This document shows positions 1 through 11,519 of a stretch of 64,000 bases of DNA, piece by piece. Position 1 is the first letter of the stretch; each line of letters starts with the position of its first letter. The notes beneath the pieces are model-generated. The model was not told where the DNA came from. It saw only the letters and a program-made list of their open reading frames with translations, and searched no databases. A program made the position numbers and the translations under genes. The DNA is from Nymphaea colorata (taxonomy: Eukaryota > Streptophyta > Magnoliopsida > Nymphaeales > Nymphaeaceae). The stretch covers positions 6,894,001-6,958,000 of the forward strand of contig NC_045150.1 in NCBI RefSeq assembly GCF_008831285.2, read 5' to 3'.

Positions 1-945
1 AGCTGCCCAGTCGAAAATCTTCATTTCAAGGGAATTATAGTCCTTGATCATCAAGATGAAGTTTTAAGTAGTGTAAAAACTTTGAGAGCAGCCTTGTACT
101 GTAGTGGGTTTAAGCATACGTCGACTGAGAGAATGGATCGCAAAGGTGATGTTGGGCAATGATTAGATCATCTACGTACATACATGAGCACAGTTGCATA
201 AAATTCTTTGGGATGTTATGTAGATTTAGCAGTATATCACAATCCTAAATAGGAGAAGGGAGAGAGCAAACTAACTTGATACTGATCATCATTTCTTACT
301 TGGATCTAGAAATGCATGAGATGGATGGAATGACAACATTTTTTAATGAATAATTGGGTAAAAAATTTTACATATAGAAACCTAGTAATTCCATTGTGAA
401 AGGACACGTATTGCCTTCAACGGCAGAAAATATTATTAATTTTATGCTTACAGGGTTGCATGATCTATCTTGCCAGTACAACACCAGAAAGGAAAATTAT
501 GTCATGTACATAAATGAAATATGAATTAGTCCAGGATAGAATAGAGGCCAAATGTTATCTGTAAACTATTTCTTTTCCAACATTTTGAATGAAGAAAATC
601 TTGAGAGATTTTCATGACGTTTTGGTGGTGCGTTTTGGATTAGTTTTCCCGGCTGCATGCAATTTCTCTCCATCGATCGACTTCTTCAGAAAGCCGCATG
701 CATCCCGAGAATTTGATTAGTTTATGCATTATTTCTTGATGGAATATTTCTTTATGATATTTCAAAATCAAGATTTAGACCTTTTGTTAATTTATTAACT
801 AATTCTGGTCAACATGAGACGAGCATTAACTTGTTCCAAGAAGTTAACTAGAAACACCTAACGTTCAAATCGGTGCCTCAACTATCCATTTCCCTTCTCT
901 AATAAAGGAGGCATACACACCTGCTGGAGCCGATTAAAATAAATT

Positions 946-951
<6 letters not shown>
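1..951. other. Unassigned intergenic DNA
   Basis: I see no coding region, RNA gene or recognisable mobile element here. Stop codons are frequent in all frames and the composition is AT-rich. It could be the downstream flank of a gene left of the window. Confidence 0.5.

Positions 952-1007
<56 letters not shown>
952..1007. repeat. Compound (TA)n(GA)n microsatellite
   Basis: About 32 bases of alternating TA run directly into about 23 bases of GA. The same TA-next-to-GA/CT arrangement recurs near 12.3 kb and 44.9 kb. Confidence 0.95.
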
Positions 1008-1009
1008 CA

Positions 1010-1165
1010 CAGTAGTGGAGCCAGAAATTTTTTATGGTGAGGTACTCATTCAATACCTTTAATTTGTAGGGCGTTTATATATATAACAATCAAATATATC
1101 AAAATTAACATATATATCAAACTAATTTTGTGAGGCTGGTGAGCCACCATTTGGCTTCGCCACTG
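1010..1165. repeat. Short dispersed element with 'GGAGCCAGAAATTT' end
   Basis: It opens with CAGTAGTGGAGCCAGAA and closes with TTGGCTTCGCCACTG, which read as imperfect terminal inverted repeats. Similar ends occur around 23.4-23.5 kb and 32.5-32.7 kb, and one end near 22.46 kb. There is no coding content. It is probably a non-autonomous element; the superfamily cannot be told from this. Confidence 0.5.
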
Positions 1166-1856
1166 AGAGAAAGAGAAAAAAAAGAAATTGATAAAAAGCA
1201 AACACTTAGGTTAAGGATAAAAACCAGACCCATTGATCTTTCGTAAAAAAAACTATTGTAAATATAATATAAACATCTTAATATGTTTATAAAGACTATT
1301 TTGATGCAAAACATGTGTCTATTCAAGTTGTTTTAATGCAAAATGTTAATTTTTTTTTATCATCATGCTATGAGGGCTGTTCATTTTTTCTTATTATAAA
1401 AATATCATGAAAGTCTAATAAATTATCAACTTAGTATATGTTTTGCATCAACCCAATTTCAATTTTAAGATCATATTAATAAGATTAGATTGTAAAAAAA
1501 AAACATTTTAAAAATCAAAATCAAGGGGTCTAGTTTTTATTCCTAACCTAGGTGTCTGGTTTTCATGAAAAGTTATCTTACCATAGTGTTCGGTATGTTG
1601 CCATGTTGAGCCCGCAAACTCCACCATGGAATACTAGGCTCACTGCCCATGTCTCACCAATAAATCAGGCATCAATTGACATGTTAATTTATTCCTCTAA
1701 AGGGTTACTTGTCATTAGGAATATTGTGTAAGTATTTTATTAATCTGTCCTAAAATTAGGTTGGATTTGTGAAACAAATATTTGAGAATAAATATTTATT
1801 AATCTAACCTCAATTTTGAGAAGAAAATTCATGGGTATTCTTAATGTCAAACAATT
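1166..1856. other. Unassigned intergenic DNA
   Basis: AT-rich sequence without a supported gene. A 69-codon open stretch on the minus strand at 1117-1326 has no recognisable features and overlaps the repeat described just before it. Confidence 0.5.
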
Positions 1857-2024
1857 CCTAAGAAGCTGTTTGACACATATTGTTACTGTCCAATGATTCT
1901 GCTCCAAAATTTAAAGTAGATCTATAAAATGTTATGTTATAAAGTTTCATGAATCTACCTTAATTTTTTAACAGTTGCACTAGACAATAACAATTTGTTA
2001 TTAGTGTCAAACAACTTCTAAAGG
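1857..2024. mobile_element. Foldback MITE-like element
   Basis: The left end (1857-1876, CCTAAGAAGCTGTTTGACAC) and the right end (2004-2024) are inverted copies with few mismatches. The inverted similarity continues inward (ATTGTTACTGTCC on the left against AGACAATAACAAT on the right), so most of the 168 bp can fold back on itself. It has no coding capacity. The structure suits a miniature inverted-repeat element. No clean target-site duplication was identified. Confidence 0.55.
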
Positions 2025-2051
2025 ATCAATTGGTTATTCTAACAGTGACAT

Positions 2052-2326
2052 AATAATATTTTATGAACCTATCACAAAAATTACAGCAAGCCGACGAGAA
2101 CCATTAAAATAAGTTCATGATGTTACTGTTAGATTAGCCAAATGACCCCCAATATACTAGCATTTGACTTTGATTTTACAACAGCCCAATAATATTTCAT
2201 GAACCTGTCACAAAAATTAGAGCAAGCCGACGAAACACTAGAACTATTAAAATAAGTTCATGATGTTACTGTTAAATTAGCCAAACGAACCCCAAATATA
2301 CTAGCATTTTGACTTTGATTTTACAA
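2052..2326. repeat. Imperfect tandem duplication, period about 136 bp
   Basis: The block starting AATAATATTTTATGAACC at 2052 is repeated from 2188. Both copies contain GCAAGCCGACGA, AAGTTCATGATGTTACTG and end with TTTGACTTTGATTTTACAA. The second copy carries a small insertion and several substitutions, so the duplication is not recent. Its edge lies next to the foldback element at 1857-2024. Confidence 0.85.
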
Positions 2327-2470
2327 AGCTGGGGCAGACTTGTTCTGGCGAATCCTACAGTATGACTGCAGTTATATTAATCAGAGCAATCGTGATTTCG
2401 TGAATACCTAGTCTTTTCTACATCAATAATATTATATATTCTAATGAGCAGGTGGTAGGGAAATGCGTCT

Positions 2471-2508
2471 CACTGTTCTTTTGAGGAGGAGGAAACAAAA
2501 GAACAGTG
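2471..2508. other. Perfect 13-bp hairpin, 12-nt loop
   Basis: CACTGTTCTTTTG at 2471-2483 is followed by the 12-nt purine loop AGGAGGAGGAAA and then by its exact reverse complement at 2496-2508. The stem is too short for a microRNA precursor on its own. No T-tract follows. Confidence 0.85.
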
Positions 2509-2799
2509 CTCTGTTTGATTACTGCACACTTTTCATGCGGCCGCATCTTTGAATGTTGGTATCCCTACATGGTTGCCTATGATTGCCTGCGACCTTGTGA
2601 CAACGGACTCTCGTCATTCATCAACAGGGGATGATTTAAAGCTCTCAACGGACGGAACAGCGGAATAATGCTCCACCCGCCGGTAAACCGACAGCTGATC
2701 GGCGGATGAGATGTAACGGGTAGTTGGTTGGGCCAACCAAAACGTTGAAAGTGAGAAGACGGTATCCTCTTAATAATAATACAGCTAGCGTTTAACTAG
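2509..2799. other. Unassigned, locally GC-richer DNA
   Basis: This stretch is less AT-rich than its surroundings and contains a NotI-type GCGGCCGC site near 2538. No open frame or homology is recognised. It may be the edge of an old transposon or a lost promoter. Confidence 0.3.
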
Positions 2800-3202
2800 G
2801 AATTTCATGAAAAAATCGAATATTTAAAAAAAAATTAACATCCAAATAAGAAATCAGATCGAGTTCAGATTTAAGAAGTGAGATCTGATCAGACTCAGAT
2901 TCGCATTTGGAGATACATAAATATTGGTTCGGATTTGGAGATACATAAATATTGGATCGGATTTGGTTTTAAATAAATATTATACATTCAGTGCTCCCAT
3001 ATCATGAAAATCGACCACAAAATTCAGAAGCGGATTTGGATATGAATGTAAAAATTGGATTTGGATCAGATTTGAAATGTGAAATCTGGTTTTGGATTTG
3101 GATTCAGATTCAGATGTGACTTTCTTCATCCAAATAATCCGAGTATATGAATATATGGTCAAGAGTATATGTTATTCGAATCTCATGTATTGACATCCTC
3201 CC
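2800..3202. repeat. Degenerate 'CGGATTTGGAT' repeat element
   Basis: The region is built from near-repeats of CGGATTTGGAT/TCAGATTTG with two ATACATAAATATTGG units. It ends in GTATTGACATCCTCCC. The copy at 35.46-35.87 kb starts with the inverse of that end (GGGATGTCAATAC). Simple-motif elements with GGGATGTCAAT ends are commonly seen as non-autonomous DNA elements in plants. The left edge is uncertain. Confidence 0.55.
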
Positions 3203-3779
3203 TTGTCAATGTCACTTCTCCTCCGTGGAATACCTGCTGGTTGCACTGTGCATGTGGGTGGCGCCGTTACCTCCATTTTGTGTTTGCTTTTTGTTTGTTT
3301 CCTAGGGAGGCACCAAATTTCTTCATGCTAAAGTAATATTAGAGGTGAAACGTATCTGCTAAATAGTAAAGAGAATTGAGTGGTTATCTATTTCTTCACA
3401 ACTAGAGTGGCCAGTTGATTCAGTGAGGGCCGATAGTATAAGCATCAGTTTCGATCAAACACCGATACACGCAAATTAAGTTTGGTGGCCTTCACCATTC
3501 TCTCTTATAATCGTCAATTGCTTGGAAAATAGGGAAAACAAATTAGTTGTAGGATCAACCAAACCCTTGTTGCTTCAACTATTATGGCACTCATCGTTGA
3601 TATTCGACTTCCACCATCCATGTGAATGCTTGATCTCTATCTTCTAAAACCTACATTAGTTAATTTTCTTGTGGGGAGCTTCAATGAATGGAGTACTGGC
3701 CCTTTGTGGCTCAATTTGTTAAAGGTAATATGAATCATACACGTCCCATATCTAGAATTACAGATCGGACTGCAGAAAC
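3203..3779. other. Unassigned intergenic DNA
   Basis: No gene or element recognised. Confidence 0.4.
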
Positions 3780-4060
3780 TGGAAATGACCGGTGAAACTA
3801 ATGGCCAGAGTCAATGAAGATCCTAAATTAACGGATCTTGTTAATCTTAGCTGATGCGTAACGCTGTCTCTCCTTCTCTGTTGATGTACAAATAAATAAA
3901 GGGCCTGCTCGCTTGTATCTTTGCATTAAGAAAAATTGAAGGGAAAGGAGTAAACACGATCCGTAGACGTAAGCCTTTGTAGGCTTACTTGTCTCGTTTT
4001 GTTTTGTCTCTTACCTTTTACACAATCGGTTGGTAAGTTAGGTGATTAAAGTTGAGTTTT
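3780..4060 (+). mobile_element. Possible LTR remnant
   Basis: The segment has a run like AAATAAATAAAGGGCCTGCTC, then CGTAGACGTAAGCC and a TTGTCTCGTTTTGTTTTGTCTC tail. This is the order often seen at the 3' part of plant LTRs (polyadenylation region, then a GTGGACGTAGGCC-like box). The LTR remnants at 11.5 and 21.1 kb have a similar box. No primer-binding site or coding region follows, so this is tentative. Confidence 0.3.
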
Positions 4061-4268
4061 GTTTCTTTTCTTTCATTATCTTGGTTTTAGAGAGGTTGAA
4101 TTCTTGTTTTCTGTGCTTGTGATATTCTTCAGTAGTATGTATTACTTCTCAATATTTTTATGCATATGTTACGGAGACAATTGACTTCTTTACCAGCTTG
4201 TGTCCACGTGCTTGTGCTTGCTTAATGCGATTAAACCCAAGTTAAAGTTTTTTATTTCGTCGGCGCAG

Positions 4269-4292
4269 AAAGAGAGAGAGAGAGAGAGAGAG
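4269..4292. repeat. (GA)n microsatellite
   Basis: About twelve GA units follow CGGCGCAGAA. Confidence 0.9.
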
Positions 4293-7109
4293 TTGCAAGG
4301 CCAAAGTCTGTAATTCTGTACAAGTTTTATTTATGAAACATTAAGAGTTTAAGTTTTAAAACTTAAGTGGCACCCGTATATAAATAAGTAAAAATTTAAG
4401 GAGGCATAAACATACAAATATAGTTCGACTACTGAGTAAAAGCTGTCCTTAAGGGTTGTTCGGCAATAGGAACACTGATTATTCTGTGGTATTTTGGACA
4501 TGGCTGCCGGTCACACTCTGTTATCAACGTAGGAATGTGCAGTGAATCACAATTTGAGCCATTCATGCCGACTCAGTTATTAGCGAAGCTGAGGGGCAAA
4601 CTCATTCAGTTCAAGCTAAGTAAAGTGTACTCACGTAATCTCGAGCAGGGTGGTTAGAATTATACTACATGTATGACATCTTTCAAGGTATTATGGTTAG
4701 TACAGTATGGTGGTGTCTTTGTTGGTTTAAAATCTTTTGGTAAATCAAAACTATTCAAATTGGCTCAAAATAATTAAGCCTAGCTGAACTTGAGTCAAAG
4801 TTGAGCTATCTTGCGTTACGTTTGTATGGAGCTCGAGGAAAATGAAAGGATTACAAGGAATGGAAATTAAGGAAAGGAAAAGAAATGAAGAGTCCAATGA
4901 TGGAGACTAAAAGGAAATGAACTAAAGGAAAGAAAAAGTAATGATATAACTTAGTTTACAATATTATATGTATATATACACACCCCTAACACCTTTGATT
5001 TCGATTGTAATAACTCTCTTTCACTGGATCACATTCGCTTTTACCCTCGTTCCCCTCTCTCTCTACAATAAGAGAGCAACATTGAATAATATGTTCACCA
5101 ATCGTAAGCTACCCCCCAATGATTTTTTTTAACCAGATAATTGGGATAAAAAATAGATGTTTACTATATAGGCACTCCAATTTTTTTCTTCAAAAACAAG
5201 TTAATTACGAGCAATGTTTGCTAAATAACATGTTGGGCAGTCGCAGATCGGGAAGGTGTTCATGTTTTTCGTTTTTTAAAAAAAAGAATTGTTGATTTAC
5301 AATGCGCGTCCATGCGAAAACCACACAGAAAATATGTGACCGGCAAAAAGAAAAGAGAGAGAGAGAGATTTGGAGTATTTTTAGGATTTTTCAAAGCGAA
5401 ATATTGTTTATTTTAGACTTTTTAACTTCTACTACTTTCTTTTGTCCTTAATAAGGGGCATTTTAATCATTATGCCTTTCAATGCATATTTTTTTGTGCA
5501 TAAGGCGGTGCATATAACAAGCTTTGATTAATTATAGTAAATCAATGAACTTGATTTCATCATGTACCCGATCGAGCAATCCATAACCTCAATTATTGTC
5601 AATTTAAGGTACACGGCATTATTTTATTTCAATAATAATGTGCTAGAGTGCACCTATAACGAAAGGGCTACTTCCCCCAACCACCACATAATTACCAAGT
5701 TTTTTAGACGATATCTTTTGCAAGTCTTAAAGCAAAAGATACGGCAGGTAGATTTAAGCACCAAGAAAAAATGTGTGCGGTTGGCTTGTTTTGATGTTGC
5801 TAACCAGAGTTAACATTGTCTTGCAGCAAAAGTGTTCATCGATGTAGTCCAAAAACCAAAGTTGGTCGGGTAAAATACTGTGGTTTGGTCCGATGGAACA
5901 CAAAAGCTTGCTTGAGAGCAAAGATCAAGTGCTTTTGTGTGAATGACATTTTTGCAACCACATTTCTCTTCATGCTTGTCCGAGAGACTTGTATGTTTTG
6001 ATTACTAAGCAATATATGATAATATTGGAGGCTGGTAATCAGATGAGTTAACAAAAGGTGTAAGGTATCCGCTCAAATGATTTCATGTATAGCGTGATTC
6101 TTTGTTCAGATCATGTTCAGGTCTTCTTCAATCAAACTTTAAAAGTCTCTAGATTACGATTAGAATCTAAACTAGAGATGGGTTCAGTATAGGGTTTTGC
6201 TAATTAATACATTGACATTGGAGCCTCGATCTGAATCGGGTCTGGGACATCCAAAAACCATGAAATAATAGTCCTGAACCAGATTCACCCCATTTTCCAA
6301 ACTATTGAAAGTTTTAACAGATTGATTCTAGATTCTGTCCCGTTGGATGAGCAGTGCAACTGCCAACTTTGAATTTCAAGAAGTTCAACATTATTTTGTT
6401 GGAGCAGGATTCACATTATGAAAAGTTGTTTCCTCAAAGAGATGGAATTTTCATTTGGCAACCATGCTTCTTATTCCATAAGAAAACACACGCCAAGTGC
6501 CTAGTTCTTCCGGGAATGAACTTCACAATGAATGAAGGAATCACAGAACACACAGAAAAACAACCAAAGAAAAAAATTACAAAGAAGGGCTCGACTGTGA
6601 AACAAGTTCTAGCTTTTCAAAATCGAAGCTGGTTATATGCACTCTCTTGGTACACAAAAAAATTGGGCAGAACACTTAAGTTTAAAAAAAAAAAGGAAAA
6701 TCTTTTTGTAAGGGTAGAAAACTATAATAAAAGGGCTATAAAAAAGAAACGTTTCTTCTTAAAAAGTCTTCAAAATATCATAGTTCCACTTTTGGTGCGT
6801 ACATGCTGCTGCACCAGGATCGTGCACATAACTGTCTCTCATAATTAATGGTGCATGCATTCATGAAAAATGTTGGAGTTGGAGCTCGTAAAGTCCAGAT
6901 TTGCCCTGTCCCAAGATCCAGCTCAATTTTATTTAAGTTAATGGATTCAATTACATCAAACTTGTTATTTTCTAGTTCGTACCCTTTAAGGGATTCACCT
7001 TCACCATCTTGTTTATTGTTACTTCGTAGAAAAATCCTCTTTGTGTGGACCCATTGAACAAGTATCCTTGTCTTGGAGAAATAACCACGACTGAGGTGCA
7101 GTCTTGGAA
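4293..7109. other. Unassigned intergenic DNA upstream of the BAHD gene
   Basis: It contains several short open stretches, the longest 164 codons at 6354-6848 on the plus strand. They show Lys-rich, low-complexity translations and no recognisable domain. I do not call them genes. Around 4550-4850 there are GAGCTCGAG/TTGAGC-like degenerate repeats of a type seen again at 22.6, 34.2 and 35.0 kb. Confidence 0.4.
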
Positions 7110-7116
7110 CTACATC

Positions 7117-7123
7117 TATAAAT
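7117..7123 (+). promoter_or_regulatory. Candidate TATA box of the BAHD gene
   Basis: TATAAAT lies 98 bp before the chosen ATG. A start of transcription about 30 bp downstream would leave a 5' leader of roughly 65 bp made largely of the CT tract. This is a motif match only. Confidence 0.5.
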
Positions 7124-7152
7124 TCTCCTCAAAGTGCAATCTCGTCTCCACA

Positions 7153-7156
<4 letters not shown>

Positions 7157-7183
<27 letters not shown>

Positions 7184-7192
7184 TCCCCTCTC
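7157..7192 (+). repeat. (CT)n tract in the BAHD 5' leader
   Basis: An uninterrupted CT run lies between the candidate TATA box and the ATG, followed by a second short CT run (about 7198). Pyrimidine-rich leaders are common in plant genes and can affect expression. An effect here is inference. Confidence 0.85.
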
Positions 7193-7214
7193 TCTCTGTG
7201 CTCTGTGTCCGACA

Positions 7215-10200
7215 ATGGCTATCAATGGCTGCCTGATGTCTGAATCAAACACTGGTTACTTCTCCGTCCTTGTCAAGAGCAGAGAGGTGATCACCGCAGA
7301 GCTGCCGCTTCCGGAGATCTGGCTTCCGCTCTCCAACCTTGACCTGCTGCTTCCTCCCATAGATGCTAGCATCTACTTCATTTACAGGAAGCCGAGCAGC
7401 AAGCCTGACCTTTCCTTTGGCTCAGCAGTTGAAATTCTCAAGAAGTCTCTCGCTAAGGTCCTAGTCCACTACTACCCACTTGCAGGTGAGATGATCGCCA
7501 ACTCCAACGGCGAGCCGGAGCTTCTGTGCAACAACACCGGCGTCGAGTTCATTGAGGCTCATGCAGACATAGAGCTCAATGGTCTCAAGCTCCATGACCC
7601 AGACGCGACGGTGCAGGGGAAGCTTGTACCTGCGAAGGCACGAGGAGTTCTCTGTGTTCAGGTGGATCTCTCATCATTCACGTCAACCAGTTACCAGATT
7701 TCAATTCTTCTTTTCTCCAAAAATCGTATGATTTTATTTGAGTTTTAATCCGGTAAATAATTTTCCTTTCCTTCTTTTGTACGTGAATGAAAATTGTTCT
7801 TGAAGTCAGAGACCTGGTTTTTCCGTCCAATCTACGGTTAGCTTCCGGCGAATGTAAAACTCAGAAGTGAAAGCCCTCATGCCCAAGAATTTTCCACAAT
7901 ATTAAGCGCAGGGAGGCTCTGTCTGAAATGGGGCCATACTGATTACTAGCAATCCAAGCAATCAGGATCCCTCCTTTTCTTGTGTTCTAGGACGAAATAA
8001 GTTTGTTATTTTAGATTGCCCGTTCTGATCTGTTGTTGTTTTGTGAGTTTTAGATTGCCCGTTTTTCAAGATTTTCCGGAGAGTGAGATATATGAATGGT
8101 TTTCCTTGTGTCAAAAAACTCTTCGGCGCGATTTACTTTGCTTTACTCCCCTGAAAAAGACAAGAGTTGATGCTTCAATTTGGGAAGAAGTGTTTCTATT
8201 AAATTTATACCTGGGCTGTCATTAAGGAAAGGTTGGTAAACGGTTTAAAGAAATGAAATTTGACTACGTCGGAAACGGTTCTCCTTTTTCTTCGTGTAAC
8301 TTTTCCACTTTTCCTTCGTCATTTTTTCCAATCCACCGGTAACCCAATCAACTTTTATGTCCACCCTTTATGGACTTAAAAGAAAATCGACTCATATTAA
8401 GCATTTTCTTTGTAAAATGCTTAATATGCAGTTAACATTCCGGATTCATTCTGAAATTATGCTGGCTTTTCTATAACATTAATATCAAGATCTCAGGCGT
8501 CAAGTGTAACTACTTTCGTCTTGTCTGAAAAACTTGATAGTTTTTGTGGTCGTTATCCAGTGAAAAAGTGATTAATGTGGTTCTAATTTACGGAGAATTA
8601 TATATGTTCCTCTAATGAAGGATTAATATCAAAGACATGCTTAGGTTGGCTGCCTGAATCAAGGTACGTATGTATCATGCAAAATCAGCACTTAAACTAA
8701 TGTTTTTTTTTTCTTTTGGAATCTCTACCGTGTTTTTCTACTTTACTAAAAGTTCATCCTTTCGTCTAAAATATTTAATATGAGTTTCTTAGGCAGGTAT
8801 ATTTCTTAATTGGCTATTGTCTTACTCCTTGTAGGGCAGAATTGTCAATATTCAAGGGGTTCGATACTACCAAGAATTATCAATATTCAAGGGGTTCGAT
8901 ACTACCAAGAATTACAATATTCACGCATGAATAATTAGCATCTCTCGTGTTTCCAACATGAGGACCCCTTTCCAAAGCAAAAAATTGACTAGCTTTTTAT
9001 AATCACTCAGCCATCTAATCAAAGTTATTTGATTCAAATCAAAATCATATTTAAGAGAAAACATGAAGAAAAATGTGATGTGTATATTCGTCATTTAGTA
9101 TTAGTTAACATTTTTTTCTCATTGTTTTTTTCTCAATCATTCGTTGTTTCATTTGAATGGCTCTAATGGTGGGTAACTCTAAATAACTAGAGTCATCCTT
9201 CAATCACTCTTCAAGGGTGATCCCTTCAAACAATTTATTATTATCACTTAAAAGCATCCATCAGAAAATGGCCATGGCCATATGTTGTTGACACTAGAGT
9301 GAAACCGAATTGTATCAGGGAACAGAGATGCCTTCGTTAGTGTTTCTGTTCTTGGCTAAAGTAGCCAAACAACTCAAGACTACTTTCTATATATTACAGA
9401 GAGAGAGAGAGTACTCGGATGCATCTTTTTGTATATATATATATATTAATATGTAGGAGATATGATGCTACTATAGATCAAATAATTAACAATATCTGAG
9501 GCCATCAGAAGACAGTAGTCACAACTATCAAATAACGTATGAACTAAGAAGCCAAAATCCTCCTAGACAGCAAATACTAGAAGAAAAGGGGAACAAACGG
9601 ATGTTGTTGCAGCGGCCGTGTCTGTGTTTGATTTCCCTGATCTGTTGGGCACTTGATTTCTTGCAACTCACAGTTAATGACTTAATGGTTGAACCCCCTG
9701 CCGGGAGCAGGTGACCAAACTCAAGTGCGGAGGCATCGTCGTTGCTTGCACTCTGGATCACCGGATCGCCGACGCCTACTCCACCAACATGTTTGTGGCC
9801 GCATGGGCCCAGGTGGCCCGCACCAACTCCCTCACCTTCATCCCCAACTTCCGCCGCTCCCTCCTCAGCCCCCGCCGTCCCGCCGCCTCCTACGACAAGT
9901 CTCTGGACAACATGTACGTCCCCATCGCGTCCCTCAATCCCCAGGAGGCCATGTGCGAGACCTCGCCGGACCAATTCATCAGCCGGATCTACCACGTCCG
10001 CGCCGGCGACATGGACCAACTCCAGGACCTATCCTCCACCAACGGGACCAAGAGAACCAAGCTGGAGGCGTTCAGCGCGCTTCTGTGGAAGTTGATAGCG
10101 AACGCCAGCGACGCCGAGAGCTGCCGCCTGGGCATCGTCGTCGACGGTCGGTCTCGCCTGAGCGACAGCCCGAAATCGGCACTCTACGGCTACTTTGGCA

Positions 10201-10661
10201 ATGTTCTCTCGATCCCATTTGGGGAGGCCAGCGTCAAGGACCTTAAGAGCAAGCCGCTGGGTTGGGCCGCAAAGAAGGTGAACGAGCTTCTGGGTTTCGC
10301 CACGAACGAGGAGCATTTCCAGGGGCTGATTGACTATGTCGAAGGGCAGAGACCTAACCCCATGATGACGAGGGTTTACTACAGAGGGGCCAACGATGGG
10401 CCGGCCATTGTGGTCTCTTATGGAAGGCTCTTTGATGCCTCTAAGATTGACTTTGGTTGGGGCCTTCCGTTCCTTAGCTCGGGGCACTTCCCTTGGGGAG
10501 GGGACGCTAGATACGTGCTGCTGCTTCCGAGCCCTGTGGGAAACGGAGACTGGATTGTTTACATGCACCTCTTCAGGCACCAGCTGCATGACATAGAGAC
10601 GGTGGAAGGGGGCATACTTCAGCCTCTTACCGTGCAACACCTCACCCCTCAGGAAGTTTGA
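7215..10661 (+). CDS. CFAT: BAHD acyltransferase, coniferyl alcohol acyltransferase-like
   Basis: This is a complete two-exon gene: exons 7215-7661 and 9711-10661, joined in phase 0 by a 2,049-bp intron (donor CAG|GTGGAT, acceptor GAGCAG|GTGACC). The predicted protein has 465 residues, normal for the family. The BAHD catalytic motif HxxxD is present as HRIAD (residues 166-170) and DFGWG is intact at 396-400. The single intron just before the HxxxD block is the usual BAHD position. Within the family the closest match I recognise is petunia CFAT, which acetylates coniferyl alcohol in the cytosol to make the precursor of eugenol and isoeugenol. Shared stretches include GEPELLCNN, GVLSVQ/GVLCVQ and LKCGGIVV. 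Substrate assignment is inference; other alcohols or acyl-CoAs are possible. The start codon was chosen because upstream codons only translate the CT tract. Exon 2 is clearly GC-richer than its flanks. Confidence 0.9.
8845..8914. repeat. Tandem 35-bp duplication in the BAHD intron
   Basis: TCAATATTCAAGGGGTTCG... occurs twice head to tail (8845-8879, 8880-8914) with no mismatches seen. This suggests recent slippage or repair. It lies inside the intron and does not touch the splice sites. Confidence 0.9.
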
Positions 10662-10924
10662 GAAGAAGAGGAAGAAAAAACCTGCAGAAAAATATTGTAT
10701 TTCTGATATAAGTATTGTTTCCTACGAGCGTATAAGAAATATTATGATTTCATGCGTGACTGGCAGCGGCTTCATCATGAGGTTGTACAATTGTAAGCAT
10801 ATTCTTAATTGTTTGTGGTGGCTGGTTCATGTTTGTATTTGCATTATGCATACATTGAATTTCCATTCTGTGGTAGTGCCATAGTAGGTAGTTGATTATT
10901 GTAGATTTAATGCATGATTACAAA

Positions 10925-10930
10925 AATAAA
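10925..10930 (+). promoter_or_regulatory. Candidate polyadenylation signal of the BAHD gene
   Basis: AATAAA occurs about 265 bp after the stop codon, followed by a T-rich stretch. Plant signals are loose, so this is only the best visible candidate. Confidence 0.35.
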
Positions 10931-11519
10931 GGGTTTTCTTTTTCTTATTGTTCAGTGGTGATCGGCGGGAGGTAATCGAGAGATCCATCCATGTCTTATT
11001 GCTATGGCCGCCTTCTATTTAAGTGTTCTAAATCACTCCCCGACGCTAAATTTGTAAAACTAGAACTGTTCTTCAGCGCAGCTTAACAAGTCGTGTTAAG
11101 GAACAAAGAAATTAAAGACATCATTTAACATCATGTAGCATGAATAGCAGGTATTGCTTAAATGATGCCAACCCATTTCAGTAAGAACATGTCTACTAGG
11201 TATTGTTCAAATAATCTAAATGTTCATGATTTACTTATGTCTTTTAGAAAATAAGGCACCAGTTAGGACACCCTCAATGTCCCCCTAAGCACGGGCCAAG
11301 TCAAAAATTCTAGCTAAGGGGCACTTGTTATAAAATTTTAACAGTTTAAGATGCACCAACATGTATAAAAATAAGCATTTTTGCGTGTCTTAATAAGTAA
11401 TTATTGAGAATGGAAAGGCTTATCCGATACAGCAGTTGTCTTTGTCGTGACCTTATTGCCTAGTTTGTAGCGATATTGATTTCATATTTTGGTATCTTGT
11501 GTAAGGTTGCCTTTTATCT
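10931..11519. other. Unassigned intergenic DNA
   Basis: No gene recognised. It leads into the LTR remnant. Confidence 0.4.

Noticed and set aside
6354..6848. 164-codon open frame on the plus strand as a gene
   Set aside because: The translation is Lys-rich with homopolymer runs, has no domain or signal, and lies in repeat-rich intergenic DNA without splice or promoter support.
9528..10640. Open frames on the minus strand and other plus frames over BAHD exon 2
   Set aside because: They are shadows caused by the high GC content of the real exon, which carries the HxxxD and DFGWG motifs in its own frame.
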